This document shows, piece after piece, positions 21,268-29,636 of a stretch of DNA of 64,000 nucleotides. Source of the stretch: a virus; IMG/VR virus record IMGVR_UViG_3300032087_002150, positions 62,001 to 126,000 of that record, one strand, 5' to 3'. The notes below the pieces were generated by a model. It ran no database searches, was not told the DNA's origin, and worked only from the letters and a program-made list of their open reading frames with translations. Numbering within the stretch: the first letter of the stretch is position 1; every line of letters starts with the position of its first letter. A program made the position numbers and the translations under genes.

Positions 21268-23604
21268 TTAGGCAACCTTCGCCACCAAGTCATTGAGCAT
21301 CTTGCGGGACTTCTTGCTACCAACCATTGACTTGCGGAAGGCAGTGCGGAGGCGACTCTTGGTCGCACCCTGTAGGGTATCGTCGATCTTGCTGTCAACA
21401 ATCATCAGGGATGACTTGCGGATCAGGTAGCACTCATCATATCCGACAGCAGGCATAGTGATGAATCCTTCCTTACTGTACTGATGCCAGAGGTCATCCA
21501 TAACAGTCCAATCTTTGAACCCGACCATACTGCCATAGTCACTTTCCATGTGGCGGCGACTGTTCTCAGCGATACGATATCCGATCACGTTGCTACCAGT
21601 TGCATTCTTGTACATGGCGAGAAGCATATCGGTCGCCTGAACATTGCGATAGTCATACTTCTTGTTGCCACGGAAAGTTCGGTTGGTCAACGGGCAGGTG
21701 ATAGTCACATACCCATCGCGATACAGGTTGCTGCGAACAGGACTGTACTGATGACCAACAGCGTCCATCTCGTGAGACATGCCATCCGTCAAGAAGAAGG
21801 TGTTGAGCACGTCGAGTTGATGTTGCTTGCGGAAAGCAATCGCCAAGGGTGTGCCGATAGCGATCGCCTCGTCCATAGGTGTACCGCCAAGACGGAAAGC
21901 ATCAAGTTCAAGGAACCTTCGCGCACAATGCCAGAAAGAACGACCGTTGATGTCGCCGATATTGTTGGCGAGTTCAATCATGCGCTTCTTGCTGACGTTA
22001 CGACAAAACTGAGCAAGCAATGCCTTAGCGATAAGAATCATATCTGGTTTACGCTGATCGCTGCTGAACAACTCAAGGAGGCGACCGTCTTGGACGAGAA
22101 GCGTGCCCTTGTTCATATCACGTTGATCAACAATGTTTCCATGATAGGACAGCGAGTTGGTGAAACCATACACGCGGAAGGGCACGTTGATCTGTCGACA
22201 GAAGTGAGTCAGGAGCAGAGTCTGCTCGACAGTCTCATACATGACGTCGTACATAGAACCTGACATGTCAAGGTACATAATGAAACCATGGTTCTTGCCT
22301 TCAGGTACAATGGTGACTTTCTTAAAGATATCGTCAGAGAACTTGTAGTTGTTCATCTTGACCGTGTCGATGACACCAGTTTTAGAAGTCAAGGAACGAC
22401 GATGTTCGCCAGCAGACTTCTTCATCTCAAACTCTTTGACCATAGCATTGACTGCTTTCTTATTGACACGCGACCACTCGTTGTAGAGCGCAGTGCCAAA
22501 AGTTTCAATCATCTCAAGACGAATCTCGGTCTCTGCCTCAATACGTTCGGAACGCCAAGTTTCTAAATCACGGTCATTTATCTTGTAAGAGATGAGGTCG
22601 CCGTTACGAATCTCATTGACTAAATCCTTGTGCGAGATAACGTAATCGCTCCAGTTGCGAGTGTAGTCATTGACGCGGAGGTTGGTCACCTTACCACCAT
22701 GCGTAGTGTAGATCTCATTGTTGATCGAATCACGCAAGGTCTTGTCGGTGTTAGACATGGGTTCAGCGGGAGCACCACCTGCCTGATCGGAGAAGGAATC
22801 ATAGTCGCCTTCCCACTCACCTTCTTCCTCCTCACCATCTTCATAGTCAGAGGATGTTGGCGAACCTGAGTTGTCGTCGGTGTAGTCGTCACCCTGTTCA
22901 GAAGCAGACTCCCCTGCTTCAGATTCCATGAGTTCTTCATCAGAGTCATCTTCGTCCCAACCCATGGCAGGTTCATCGTCATCCTGCTCCTCGCCTTCTT
23001 CCTCGGCAAGTTCTTGAGCACGTTGCTTCGCTTCTTCCTGTTGCTGCTCAAGTTCTTCCTTACAGAAACCAAACAGGTCGTCGGTGATAGAAACAACGTC
23101 TTCCCAAGTTTCGGCATTTTCAATACGGGGCAACCACTGCTTCTCGTCGTCAGTAAACTTGACGCCAGCAGACATACCGCACTTGAAGTAAGTATTGATG
23201 CGGTCAATCAAACCCATCTGGTTAATCGCGTCGATGTCAGCACCGAAGAAACCATCGGCGAGCAGTTTACGATAAGACTTGATGAAAGGAGCACGCAGAC
23301 CAGGATACTTGCGCTGGATCAACTTCTCGATCCGAGCATCCTCGACCACGTTGAGGAATGACTTGTAACCAGCACCCTTGGCGCATACAGCGTCATGCCA
23401 ACCTTCAAGGGGAGTGTAAAGAGCGTGACCCACCTCGTGACCAATCAGGTGGTCCTCGGTATAAGCAGAAACATCTGCCCACATAGGCAGAGTCAGTACA
23501 CGGTTCTTGACATCAAACATAGCAGTCCGCACGTTGTCCTGTACGACCGTGATGTTCTCGGTCGCTAGAAGTTTGGCGGTAACTGACTTTGCTGCTTGAT
23601 CCAT
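21268..23604 (-). CDS. cobT: CobT-like protein with zincin motif and VWA domain
   Basis: 778 residues. The N-terminal domain carries LIGHEVGHALYTPLEGW: HEVGH at 56-60 is an HExxH zinc-protease signature, with a possible third ligand Glu88 in NVVEDAR. A long acidic, low-complexity linker spans about 190-270. The C-terminal part is a von Willebrand A domain with MIDAS motif YLDMSGSMYD. The CobS-CobT pairing matches cobaltochelatase-like and MoxR-VWA systems. The zincin motif suggests a peptidase controlled by the AAA+ partner rather than, or besides, cobalt chelation. Confidence 0.78.
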   Translation of the reverse strand: MDQAAKSVTAKLLATENITVVQDNVRTAMFDVKNRVLTLPMWADVSAYTEDHLIGHEVGHALYTPLEGWHDAVCAKGAGYKSFLNVVEDARIEKLIQRKYPGLRAPFIKSYRKLLADGFFGADIDAINQMGLIDRINTYFKCGMSAGVKFTDDEKQWLPRIENAETWEDVVSITDDLFGFCKEELEQQQEEAKQRAQELAEEEGEEQDDDEPAMGWDEDDSDEELMESEAGESASEQGDDYTDDNSGSPTSSDYEDGEEEEGEWEGDYDSFSDQAGGAPAEPMSNTDKTLRDSINNEIYTTHGGKVTNLRVNDYTRNWSDYVISHKDLVNEIRNGDLISYKINDRDLETWRSERIEAETEIRLEMIETFGTALYNEWSRVNKKAVNAMVKEFEMKKSAGEHRRSLTSKTGVIDTVKMNNYKFSDDIFKKVTIVPEGKNHGFIMYLDMSGSMYDVMYETVEQTLLLTHFCRQINVPFRVYGFTNSLSYHGNIVDQRDMNKGTLLVQDGRLLELFSSDQRKPDMILIAKALLAQFCRNVSKKRMIELANNIGDINGRSFWHCARRFLELDAFRLGGTPMDEAIAIGTPLAIAFRKQHQLDVLNTFFLTDGMSHEMDAVGHQYSPVRSNLYRDGYVTITCPLTNRTFRGNKKYDYRNVQATDMLLAMYKNATGSNVIGYRIAENSRRHMESDYGSMVGFKDWTVMDDLWHQYSKEGFITMPAVGYDECYLIRKSSLMIVDSKIDDTLQGATKSRLRTAFRKSMVGSKKSRKMLNDLVAKVA

Positions 23605-23628
23605 ATCTTTCTCCTCAACTCAGACTAT

Positions 23629-23657
23629 ATTATGACTGAATCTGGGTACAAAGTAAA
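23629..23657 (-). promoter_or_regulatory. sigma70-like promoter for CobT-like gene (repeat module B)
   Basis: Minus-strand TTTACT (23657-23652), 17-bp spacer, CATAAT (23634-23629). The module is similar to those at 21.2 and 24.5 kb. GAGGAG precedes the CobT-like ATG. Confidence 0.5.
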
Positions 23658-23686
23658 GTCTAAAAAACTCTAATGAAATCAATAAC

Positions 23687-23932
23687 TTAGAAATCGAAAT
23701 GCTCAACGCGAGCATATTCAGGGTATTCAGCGGCGAGTTCTTCGGCATGAACCGCATACTCAAAGAAGAAAGTATGCTGATAGTTGTCAGTCCATGTCTC
23801 GAAATGCCATGCTTTTTTAGGCAGGTGTTCTTTGCACCATTCGCGACCTTCAAAGAATAGGTCAGAGTGCAGGTGGCAAGCAGTTCCTGGTCGCCACCTG
23901 AGTTTGTACTCAAAGATTTCTTGAGGTGTCAA
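23687..23932 (-). CDS. small protein, 81 aa
   Basis: ATG 23932 overlaps the stop of the gene before it (ATGA). The product begins MTPQEIFEYKLRWRPG and is rich in aromatic and His residues. No domain recognised. Its stop codon starts promoter module B. Confidence 0.6.
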   Translation of the reverse strand: MTPQEIFEYKLRWRPGTACHLHSDLFFEGREWCKEHLPKKAWHFETWTDNYQHTFFFEYAVHAEELAAEYPEYARVEHFDF

Positions 23933-24498
23933 AGCATAGACTCCAATGAGTTGTGCTGCCAGTCAGAGATACGATCCCATTGAACTTCCCAGAGCATCTC
24001 CTGACCTTCTTCGTCAAACTCGCGTTCTTCAGGGTCAAAGTGCGCTCGAAGTTCTTCATCGTTCTCGAGGCACATGTCGATAAACTCATCGCTCTCAAGT
24101 TCTTCTTGATCTTCCAGACCGCCAGCATCAAAGACTGCGCAACCAATAAAGTTACAGAACTCGTCTTCATATGTCAAGGCGAGGCGAACGCCAGCATCTA
24201 CCACACCAATCTGTTCAGCAAGGTAAGCGCAGAACTCGATACAGGGTGACCAAGCAGAATACATAGACAGACCATACTCATCATGATCTGTAAGGTATGC
24301 CCACTTCGCGCCAACGAGGTCGCACATATTCTCTCGATTCATATCGTCGTAGGAATCAAAGAAAACAAACCCAAGATGCTTCTCACCACCTTGAGTATCG
24401 TCTCGATCCAATCGACCAAGGATTTCGTTCCAAACCTCACGACCCTTCTCATTCAACTCAGAACGGAGACTGAGGTATTGACTCACATGATTTGCCAT
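23929..24498 (-). CDS. acidic protein of unknown function, 189 aa
   Basis: Very acidic, with Glu/Asp runs in the C-terminal third. It begins MANHVSQYLSLRSELNEKG; AGGAGG precedes ATG 24498. There are several Cys but no clear metal motif and no membrane segment. It is coupled to the 81-aa gene after it and heads a transcript from promoter module C. Strong acidity in a small phage protein is sometimes a sign of DNA mimicry, but nothing specific supports that here. Confidence 0.6.
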   Translation of the reverse strand: MANHVSQYLSLRSELNEKGREVWNEILGRLDRDDTQGGEKHLGFVFFDSYDDMNRENMCDLVGAKWAYLTDHDEYGLSMYSAWSPCIEFCAYLAEQIGVVDAGVRLALTYEDEFCNFIGCAVFDAGGLEDQEELESDEFIDMCLENDEELRAHFDPEEREFDEEGQEMLWEVQWDRISDWQHNSLESML

Positions 24499-24531
24499 AG
24501 TATCCTCCTAGTTTGATAAGGCAACTTTATT

Positions 24532-24560
24532 ATTCTGCCTGAATAAAACCGCAAAGGCAA
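24532..24560 (-). promoter_or_regulatory. sigma70-like promoter (repeat module C)
   Basis: Minus-strand TTGCCT (24560-24555), 17-bp spacer, CAGAAT (24537-24532), between the TAGT-like gene and the acidic protein gene. It has the same layout as modules A and B. Confidence 0.5.
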
Positions 24561-24589
24561 ATCTAAAAAACTTTAAGATAATCAAGGAC

Positions 24590-25399
24590 TTACGCAAAGA
24601 AATCTTCTAGTGAAACGGAACTAGACTTTTCGTACTTGCCTCCACTCTTATCTCGTAGACGAAGTTCAGCGTGCCCAGTAGAACTACGAATGTACATAGA
24701 GCAAAGATCTGGAAACATCTCAGCAATCTTGGTGATCGAATCATGCACATATTGCTCAGTCCTTATAGTTTGTAGTCCACCTTCCTCTTTGTAATAGTTG
24801 GACTTCACTGTGTATTTATCAAGGCGGCACAGTACACCGTGTTTCACATACTGTCGCAGACTATACTCATAGTCCTCGCCATGATTAGTTACACGATCAA
24901 GGTATTCATCATGATCACAAATGACGCCAAACATAGAAGCAATGATATAACAAAGTTTAGAGTAGACTCGATCCTTCATAAAGTATGCGTTCGCAGCTGC
25001 GTAGATACCAAAAGTTTTAGCACCGAGTTCCTCACAGTTTTTAAACCCCTGTTCAATAATCTCAGTGTAGAGATCATCAATGGGTTCTAGAGTTTTCTCA
25101 TCCTTCCTACGTTGTACCTGTTCAATGTCGTCATCAAACATCATCAGGTAAGTGCCCTCTGGGTAATACTTCTCAATCCAGTTACGTTGAGCACCGATAG
25201 TCGGGACACCAACTACAATGTTGCCTCCATACTTGTGTCCAGCAAGTGCCTCTTTGTATACTGCTTCCTCTTCTTCATTCGCAACGAAAACAGTAACACG
25301 TTCAGGTGGGATGTTATGTTCCTCAAATACCTTGAACGTCTTATCTTGAATAGTCTTAGATCGTTGGTAGGAAGGGCAGGCGATTTGATAATCAATCAT
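24590..25399 (-). CDS. TAGT-like (TET/JBP-associated) glycosyltransferase with clamp-binding tail
   Basis: 269 residues. The GT-A fold is suggested by IACPSYQRS at the N-terminus, VGVPTIGAQRNWI, and LMMFDDDIEQV (DDD at 89-91, metal and nucleotide-sugar site). TAGT glycosyltransferases, linked by others to phage TET/JBP oxygenases and to base-J synthesis, have this role: adding sugar to hydroxymethyl-pyrimidine in DNA. Here the oxygenase is two genes upstream. The last nine residues, SVSLEDFFA, are identical to the end of gp43 in this window, so docking on the gp45 clamp is predicted. The TAGT assignment rests on motif and context. Confidence 0.7.
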   Translation of the reverse strand: MIDYQIACPSYQRSKTIQDKTFKVFEEHNIPPERVTVFVANEEEEAVYKEALAGHKYGGNIVVGVPTIGAQRNWIEKYYPEGTYLMMFDDDIEQVQRRKDEKTLEPIDDLYTEIIEQGFKNCEELGAKTFGIYAAANAYFMKDRVYSKLCYIIASMFGVICDHDEYLDRVTNHGEDYEYSLRQYVKHGVLCRLDKYTVKSNYYKEEGGLQTIRTEQYVHDSITKIAEMFPDLCSMYIRSSTGHAELRLRDKSGGKYEKSSSVSLEDFFA

Positions 25400-25799
25400 T
25401 ACAAACTCTCTTTCTTAAATCACTAGAACTAAATCGGTGGTCTCTTTTGTTAAAGTATAGATCGATGTCACGTTTGCGACAAATATCTTTACCAGTAAAA
25501 TCTTTATCCCGATACTCTTCGCCGAGGATACGCACGTTGATATGATACATCGCTAGGATATCTTCTAGGTCTGCCTCAGTAGAGTATGGGATAATCTCAT
25601 CAACGTAGCGAACTGCTTTGAGTTGAGTGTATCTCTCGACGACAGTTTGAATAGGTTGATTTTTGTTAGGACGGTCAAGAGTCGGGTCTACCTGTAGTCC
25701 ACAAATCAAATAATCACATTGGTCTTTGGCATCACGAAGCATTTGTACATGTCCAGCATGCAGCAAATCAAAAGCACTACAAGTAAACCCAACTCTCAT
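25392..25799 (-). CDS. cytidylyltransferase-like nucleotidyltransferase
   Basis: 135 residues. FTCSAFDLLHAGHVQML contains the HxGH signature (HAGH), and DHRFSSSDLRKR stands at the place of the RTEGISTS-type motif. This is the glycerol-3-phosphate cytidylyltransferase/HldE-type fold, which makes CDP- or ADP-activated small molecules. It overlaps the oxygenase gene before it and the glycosyltransferase gene after it by 4-8 nt. I infer that it supplies an activated donor for the DNA modification; the donor is not known. Confidence 0.75.
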   Translation of the reverse strand: MRVGFTCSAFDLLHAGHVQMLRDAKDQCDYLICGLQVDPTLDRPNKNQPIQTVVERYTQLKAVRYVDEIIPYSTEADLEDILAMYHINVRILGEEYRDKDFTGKDICRKRDIDLYFNKRDHRFSSSDLRKRVCND

Positions 25800-27220
25800 C
25801 CGAAAAACTCCTCAAGCGAACCTGCTTGTTGGAAAGCATTAGGATGATATTCCATCAACATGGACTTACCACCCTTCTTTTCAAGGTATTCATACCACTC
25901 AGTCTCATCCCACATGCCAGGGGAGACACCATTCCAATACTCGCGCCATAACTTATGCTCTTTGTTAAGTCGGCGGTCATCAACGTATTGTTTACGATAC
26001 GACTCATACTCCCAAGAACCCAACTTATCCATATCCTCGCGGAAGTAATATACCAGAGACATACGCATCAAGTCATCTTCACCTGAGTCGGGTGCTTCGA
26101 TAGGAGTGTTGCCATGGATCACTCGCATGTTATCAACGAGTAGCAGGTCTCCTGGTCGAACGTTGATAGCAACGCGAACCTCTGGACAAACAAGATAACC
26201 ACCCTTCCAGTTTCGCTTACCGTCACTGATCACAGTCAGGTTTGAGAATCCTGGGACGAGCGAACCTTGGTCACGGTGGCATGCCATACGTGCATTACGA
26301 TCCTTGGTGGTTGTGTTCACTGTAATCGTAGTGAAGGTTGTATCCTCGCCGATCAAGAAACGGTTGTCCAATCTATCAGCAAATGCTTTCTGCTTGCTGT
26401 ATCGTTCAGGAAGCAACTCGGCGAAAGTCTTGTCGAGTTTACGAGCGAACGGATATGACTTCTCAAACTTCTCACGGTTGTGGTCAACGTATGAAGTCGC
26501 CCGACCATATGGGATACGTGGGTATCGACCATAGAAACCTGCGATACCTGACCAGATAGCAGTCGCATAAGAAGTATCGGAGATCATGGTATCACGAACA
26601 CGCTGAGCATATATTGATGCTGCATGAATATCTGGAGAATAACCAAGACCCTTGGTCAACTCAGAAAGTCGCACCATTAGTTTCGGAAAGAACCCATCAT
26701 ACTCGCCGAACTCTTTCTCAATAGCAGTCGTCAACCAAACTTCGCCTCTCGCCTGCTCATCGTTGCTGCTTTTAGCAATCTCTTCCAACGGATCAGATCC
26801 GTCGATGCTTGGCGGTTGCCCTTTGATGTACCAATCGAGGACTCTACTTTGAAACGCAGTGACCCACTCGCGACCATATGACTTGCCTTCCCTCGGACCT
26901 GCTGCTAGACCACGATTGTTCGACTCAACTGCTGCGCCATACAACCCTTCAAGAGCACCGTCCTGTTCTTCCTGAGTAAACACACCCTTGCGGAACTTAA
27001 ACGCAATACGATCCTCGTTTAGAGTATCACCTGTCAACGAGTTACTCGGAAGATAAAAATCTGTATCTCTATCAATCAAGATGTCATAGTGTTCCTCGTC
27101 AACAAACTGACCAAGGACTTTGTCTTCAGACTCTATGAAGTTAGCAATGTATACATCTTGACCTTCGTCACCAGTGAACCAGTCCCAAGTGTAGTTTCCG
27201 TGTTTGATTTTTTCGTTCAT
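25796..27220 (-). CDS. TET/JBP-type Fe(II)/2-oxoglutarate DNA-base oxygenase with clamp-binding tail
   Basis: 474 residues. The catalytic double-stranded beta-helix lies at about 295-395: CHRDQGSLVPGFSNLTV (H315, D317), GGYLVCPEVRVAI, GDLLLVDNMRVIHGNTPI (H369) and RMSLVYYFRE (R386 for 2-oxoglutarate). This order and spacing match the TET/JBP family, which oxidises the methyl group of thymine or 5-methylcytosine in DNA. The C-terminus GSLEEFFG resembles the clamp-binding end of gp43. No cytosine methyltransferase is seen in the window, so thymine (JBP-like) is the simpler target; this is inference. It has its own sigma70 promoter. Confidence 0.78.
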   Translation of the reverse strand: MNEKIKHGNYTWDWFTGDEGQDVYIANFIESEDKVLGQFVDEEHYDILIDRDTDFYLPSNSLTGDTLNEDRIAFKFRKGVFTQEEQDGALEGLYGAAVESNNRGLAAGPREGKSYGREWVTAFQSRVLDWYIKGQPPSIDGSDPLEEIAKSSNDEQARGEVWLTTAIEKEFGEYDGFFPKLMVRLSELTKGLGYSPDIHAASIYAQRVRDTMISDTSYATAIWSGIAGFYGRYPRIPYGRATSYVDHNREKFEKSYPFARKLDKTFAELLPERYSKQKAFADRLDNRFLIGEDTTFTTITVNTTTKDRNARMACHRDQGSLVPGFSNLTVISDGKRNWKGGYLVCPEVRVAINVRPGDLLLVDNMRVIHGNTPIEAPDSGEDDLMRMSLVYYFREDMDKLGSWEYESYRKQYVDDRRLNKEHKLWREYWNGVSPGMWDETEWYEYLEKKGGKSMLMEYHPNAFQQAGSLEEFFG

Positions 27221-27227
27221 AGTTCCT

Positions 27228-27256
27228 ATTCTACTAAATCACAAATCAAAAGTCAA
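27228..27256 (-). promoter_or_regulatory. sigma70-type promoter for the hypermodification operon
   Basis: Minus-strand TTGACT (27256-27251), 17-bp spacer, TAGAAT (27233-27228), 8 nt before ATG 27220. It overlaps the 3' end of the 56-aa gene. Confidence 0.7.
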
Positions 27257-27409
27257 TACCTGAGAATCAACCATTGTAAACTTTTGACTTTTGGTTCGTA
27301 TCTCTAATCCGTTGTATTTATGTTTGATCCCGTTTTCAGTCATTTCCTTAGATAAAGAGGCGAGGTCATTGTACTTCATTGATTTCTTCTTGGGAATATA
27401 TTTCTTCAT
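27239..27409 (-). CDS. small basic protein, 56 aa
   Basis: Found in the gap before the oxygenase. ATG 27409 overlaps the upstream stop (ATGA). The product begins MKKYIPKKKSMKYNDLA and is strongly basic. Its last codons form the -35 region of the next promoter. It resembles the 58-aa protein at 5151-5327 at the first few residues. No function assigned. Confidence 0.55.
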   Translation of the reverse strand: MKKYIPKKKSMKYNDLASLSKEMTENGIKHKYNGLEIRTKSQKFTMVDSQVLTFDL

Positions 27410-27921
27410 TTATTATGTTTCTTTGCACCTTTAAGGTACTCATTACCACAATCAGAATGCGGTCCATTGGCATCAACGTAATGTAAGAAGGATTGGTAAA
27501 CCATACCATCTGGATTAGAATCTCTCCAGTGCATCAATGGGCGGTGGTATACTACTGCGTCACCTTGTTCCATAGCATATGAACCACCATCCCAATGAAA
27601 CTCCCAAGGAGATTTTTCATTGCGAAGGCAAACAGTGACACTGACTTGACAAGCAGGACGATCGCTGTGCTTCTCTAAGGTTTCTCCTACGGAATATATT
27701 CTACAATAGTCGTAAGTTGGAATGAGTTCTAATCCAGTAATAGATTCCATCTTCTCGAGAGAATCTTCTAGTAAGTCCCAGTTTGCACCATAGATTGCCC
27801 AAGAGTTTCTACATTGACCGTCATCAAACTGCATATTTTCTTTCATGCTTTCCATTCTATCTGCGTATTGATTCGCAGTGTCAATGTCCAAGAACCCTTT
27901 TACGACTTGCGCGAGTTTCAT
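27406..27921 (-). CDS. 2-oxoglutarate/Fe(II) oxygenase-like protein
   Basis: 171 residues. EKHSDRPACQVSVTVCL carries H85-x-D87, and VVYHRPLMHWRDS supplies the distal His (H126 or H131), the layout of prolyl-hydroxylase-like 2OG oxygenases. The substrate is unknown. The gene overlaps gp46 by 4 nt and is separated from the TET/JBP gene only by the 56-aa gene. A second oxidation step in DNA modification is possible, but it could equally act on protein. Confidence 0.68.
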   Translation of the reverse strand: MKLAQVVKGFLDIDTANQYADRMESMKENMQFDDGQCRNSWAIYGANWDLLEDSLEKMESITGLELIPTYDYCRIYSVGETLEKHSDRPACQVSVTVCLRNEKSPWEFHWDGGSYAMEQGDAVVYHRPLMHWRDSNPDGMVYQSFLHYVDANGPHSDCGNEYLKGAKKHNK

Positions 27922-29636
27922 GCTGCTATCTTCGAGAAGTTTTTATCTTTAACGAACTCAATCTTAGAGTCGAACTTACCCTCAAGCATTTCACCTTTGT
28001 GTGAAATGATAAACACATTGGTATCTTCGCCGAGAGTATGAATAATCTTCATTAGGTTTTCGATACCTGCTTCATCTAGCGATGAGTCGAACGTCTCATC
28101 AAGGATGAGAAGATTAGTACTGATACTGTTCTTCATCTTAGCAACCTGTCGCCAAGTAAACAAGAGCGCCAAGTCGATACGTTGCTTCTCGCCCTCAGAG
28201 AAAGAGTCATAGGTAAACGAATCACGGTGGCGCGATCGTATAGTTTCTTGGAAACTTTCGTTAAGGTCAAAGTGAACATAGAAGTCTAGGATAGACAGAT
28301 ACTGATTGACGAGCTTGTTGATAACAGGCAAGTATTGTTTTACGATTTTAGTTTTGATGCCAGTATCCTTCAGCATCTCTGCTATCACACTGTTGTATGC
28401 TGCTGTATCATTTAGTTTATTTCTAGTGTCCATCAACTCATGGTATTCTTTTACTAGAACATCATAATCGTCGTTCGCCTTAGCAAGATCTGATTTATCA
28501 TCGGACAAGTTTTCAATGTCGTACTCAGCAATCTGTATTTCCGAGTTACACTTGTTAATCAAATCTTGATGCGTTTGTATCTCGTTTCTCCATTCTTGAT
28601 TCTGACTTGACCTAGACTCGCCTTCAGCAAGACGCTCGGTTACTTCTGCTGTTTCCTCTGTGATTTTAGCAAGAGATGATTGAAACTCTGTTGCTGTGAC
28701 TTTTGCTTGCTCGATTTTCCCTCTTTTGAGTTGCTCGTCGATGTCTTGCTCACAGGTGGGGCAGGTCTGGTTGTTCTCATAGAATCGTGTTTCCTTGACT
28801 AATGCTTTGATTTTAGTTTTTATTTCAGTATTGGCAGATTGAAGATCGACCAAAGCAGATCTCGCTTGAGTGAGTTCTTCTTCTAATCCTATACTGTTCC
28901 CAGAGATTTTATCAGTCAGTTCTGTGATGCTATTAATATGTGATTCTTTCTCATCCTTGTATCGTTGGATGAGTTCTTCTTTTTCCTGTTTAGCATCATG
29001 ATTGAGTTTAGAGATATCGCGAATGTATTTCTTTTGTGCTTCAGTTTTGGTTTCGTTAATCTCAATGTCATGGTATGCTTGATTAATCTTTTCTTTCAAT
29101 GCTGAGTTTCGTTCTTTCAGCAACGCATTCATCTTAGAGAACACGCCGATATCAAGTAGATCTTCGATCACTTCCCTACGGTTGAACGCAGACAGTTGCA
29201 TAAATGGAGTGAAGGAAGAAGAACCAAGTACCACTACCTGATGAAATGTTTTATGGGTCAACTTCAGAATATTCTGCTCTAGGACTTTTTGATATTCTTT
29301 GTTGTGAGAGTTTTGATTGAGCAGAGTACCGTCAACATATATCTCAAACTTCGCAGGTTTTAATCCACGAAACACCCTGTACTTTTTAGCACCGATAGTA
29401 AACTCCACCTCTACTTCACACTTCTTATCGTTGACCGAGTTGACCAGTTGTGGTTTATTTATGTTTCTGTGCGCTTTGCCGAACAATGCGAACGAGATAG
29501 CATCGAGCATAGTTGATTTACCCGAACCGTTTTGTCCAACAACTAATGTGTGTTTGCTCGCATCTAAACTTATATCCGTCCAGTTGTTACCAGTGGACAA
29601 AAAGTTTTTGTATCTAACCGATGTGAAATATATCAT
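27918..29636 (-). CDS. 46: recombination nuclease subunit, SMC/Rad50-like ATPase (T4 gp46)
   Basis: 572 residues (T4 gp46 is 560). Walker A VVGQNGSGKSTMLDAI (about 33-48), central coiled coil with zinc hook CPTCEQDI, ABC signature FSEGEKQRIDLALLF and Walker B LLILDETFDSSLD. With gp47 it resects DNA ends for recombination-dependent replication and degrades host DNA. The gene order gp47, glutaredoxin-like, gp46 has one small insert compared with T4. Confidence 0.95.
   Translation of the reverse strand: MIYFTSVRYKNFLSTGNNWTDISLDASKHTLVVGQNGSGKSTMLDAISFALFGKAHRNINKPQLVNSVNDKKCEVEVEFTIGAKKYRVFRGLKPAKFEIYVDGTLLNQNSHNKEYQKVLEQNILKLTHKTFHQVVVLGSSSFTPFMQLSAFNRREVIEDLLDIGVFSKMNALLKERNSALKEKINQAYHDIEINETKTEAQKKYIRDISKLNHDAKQEKEELIQRYKDEKESHINSITELTDKISGNSIGLEEELTQARSALVDLQSANTEIKTKIKALVKETRFYENNQTCPTCEQDIDEQLKRGKIEQAKVTATEFQSSLAKITEETAEVTERLAEGESRSSQNQEWRNEIQTHQDLINKCNSEIQIAEYDIENLSDDKSDLAKANDDYDVLVKEYHELMDTRNKLNDTAAYNSVIAEMLKDTGIKTKIVKQYLPVINKLVNQYLSILDFYVHFDLNESFQETIRSRHRDSFTYDSFSEGEKQRIDLALLFTWRQVAKMKNSISTNLLILDETFDSSLDEAGIENLMKIIHTLGEDTNVFIISHKGEMLEGKFDSKIEFVKDKNFSKIAA

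Noticed and set aside
21484-22263. Plus-strand open frame of 259 codons
   Set aside because: Antisense to the conserved VWA part of the CobT-like gene; the long frame follows from codon bias of the real gene.
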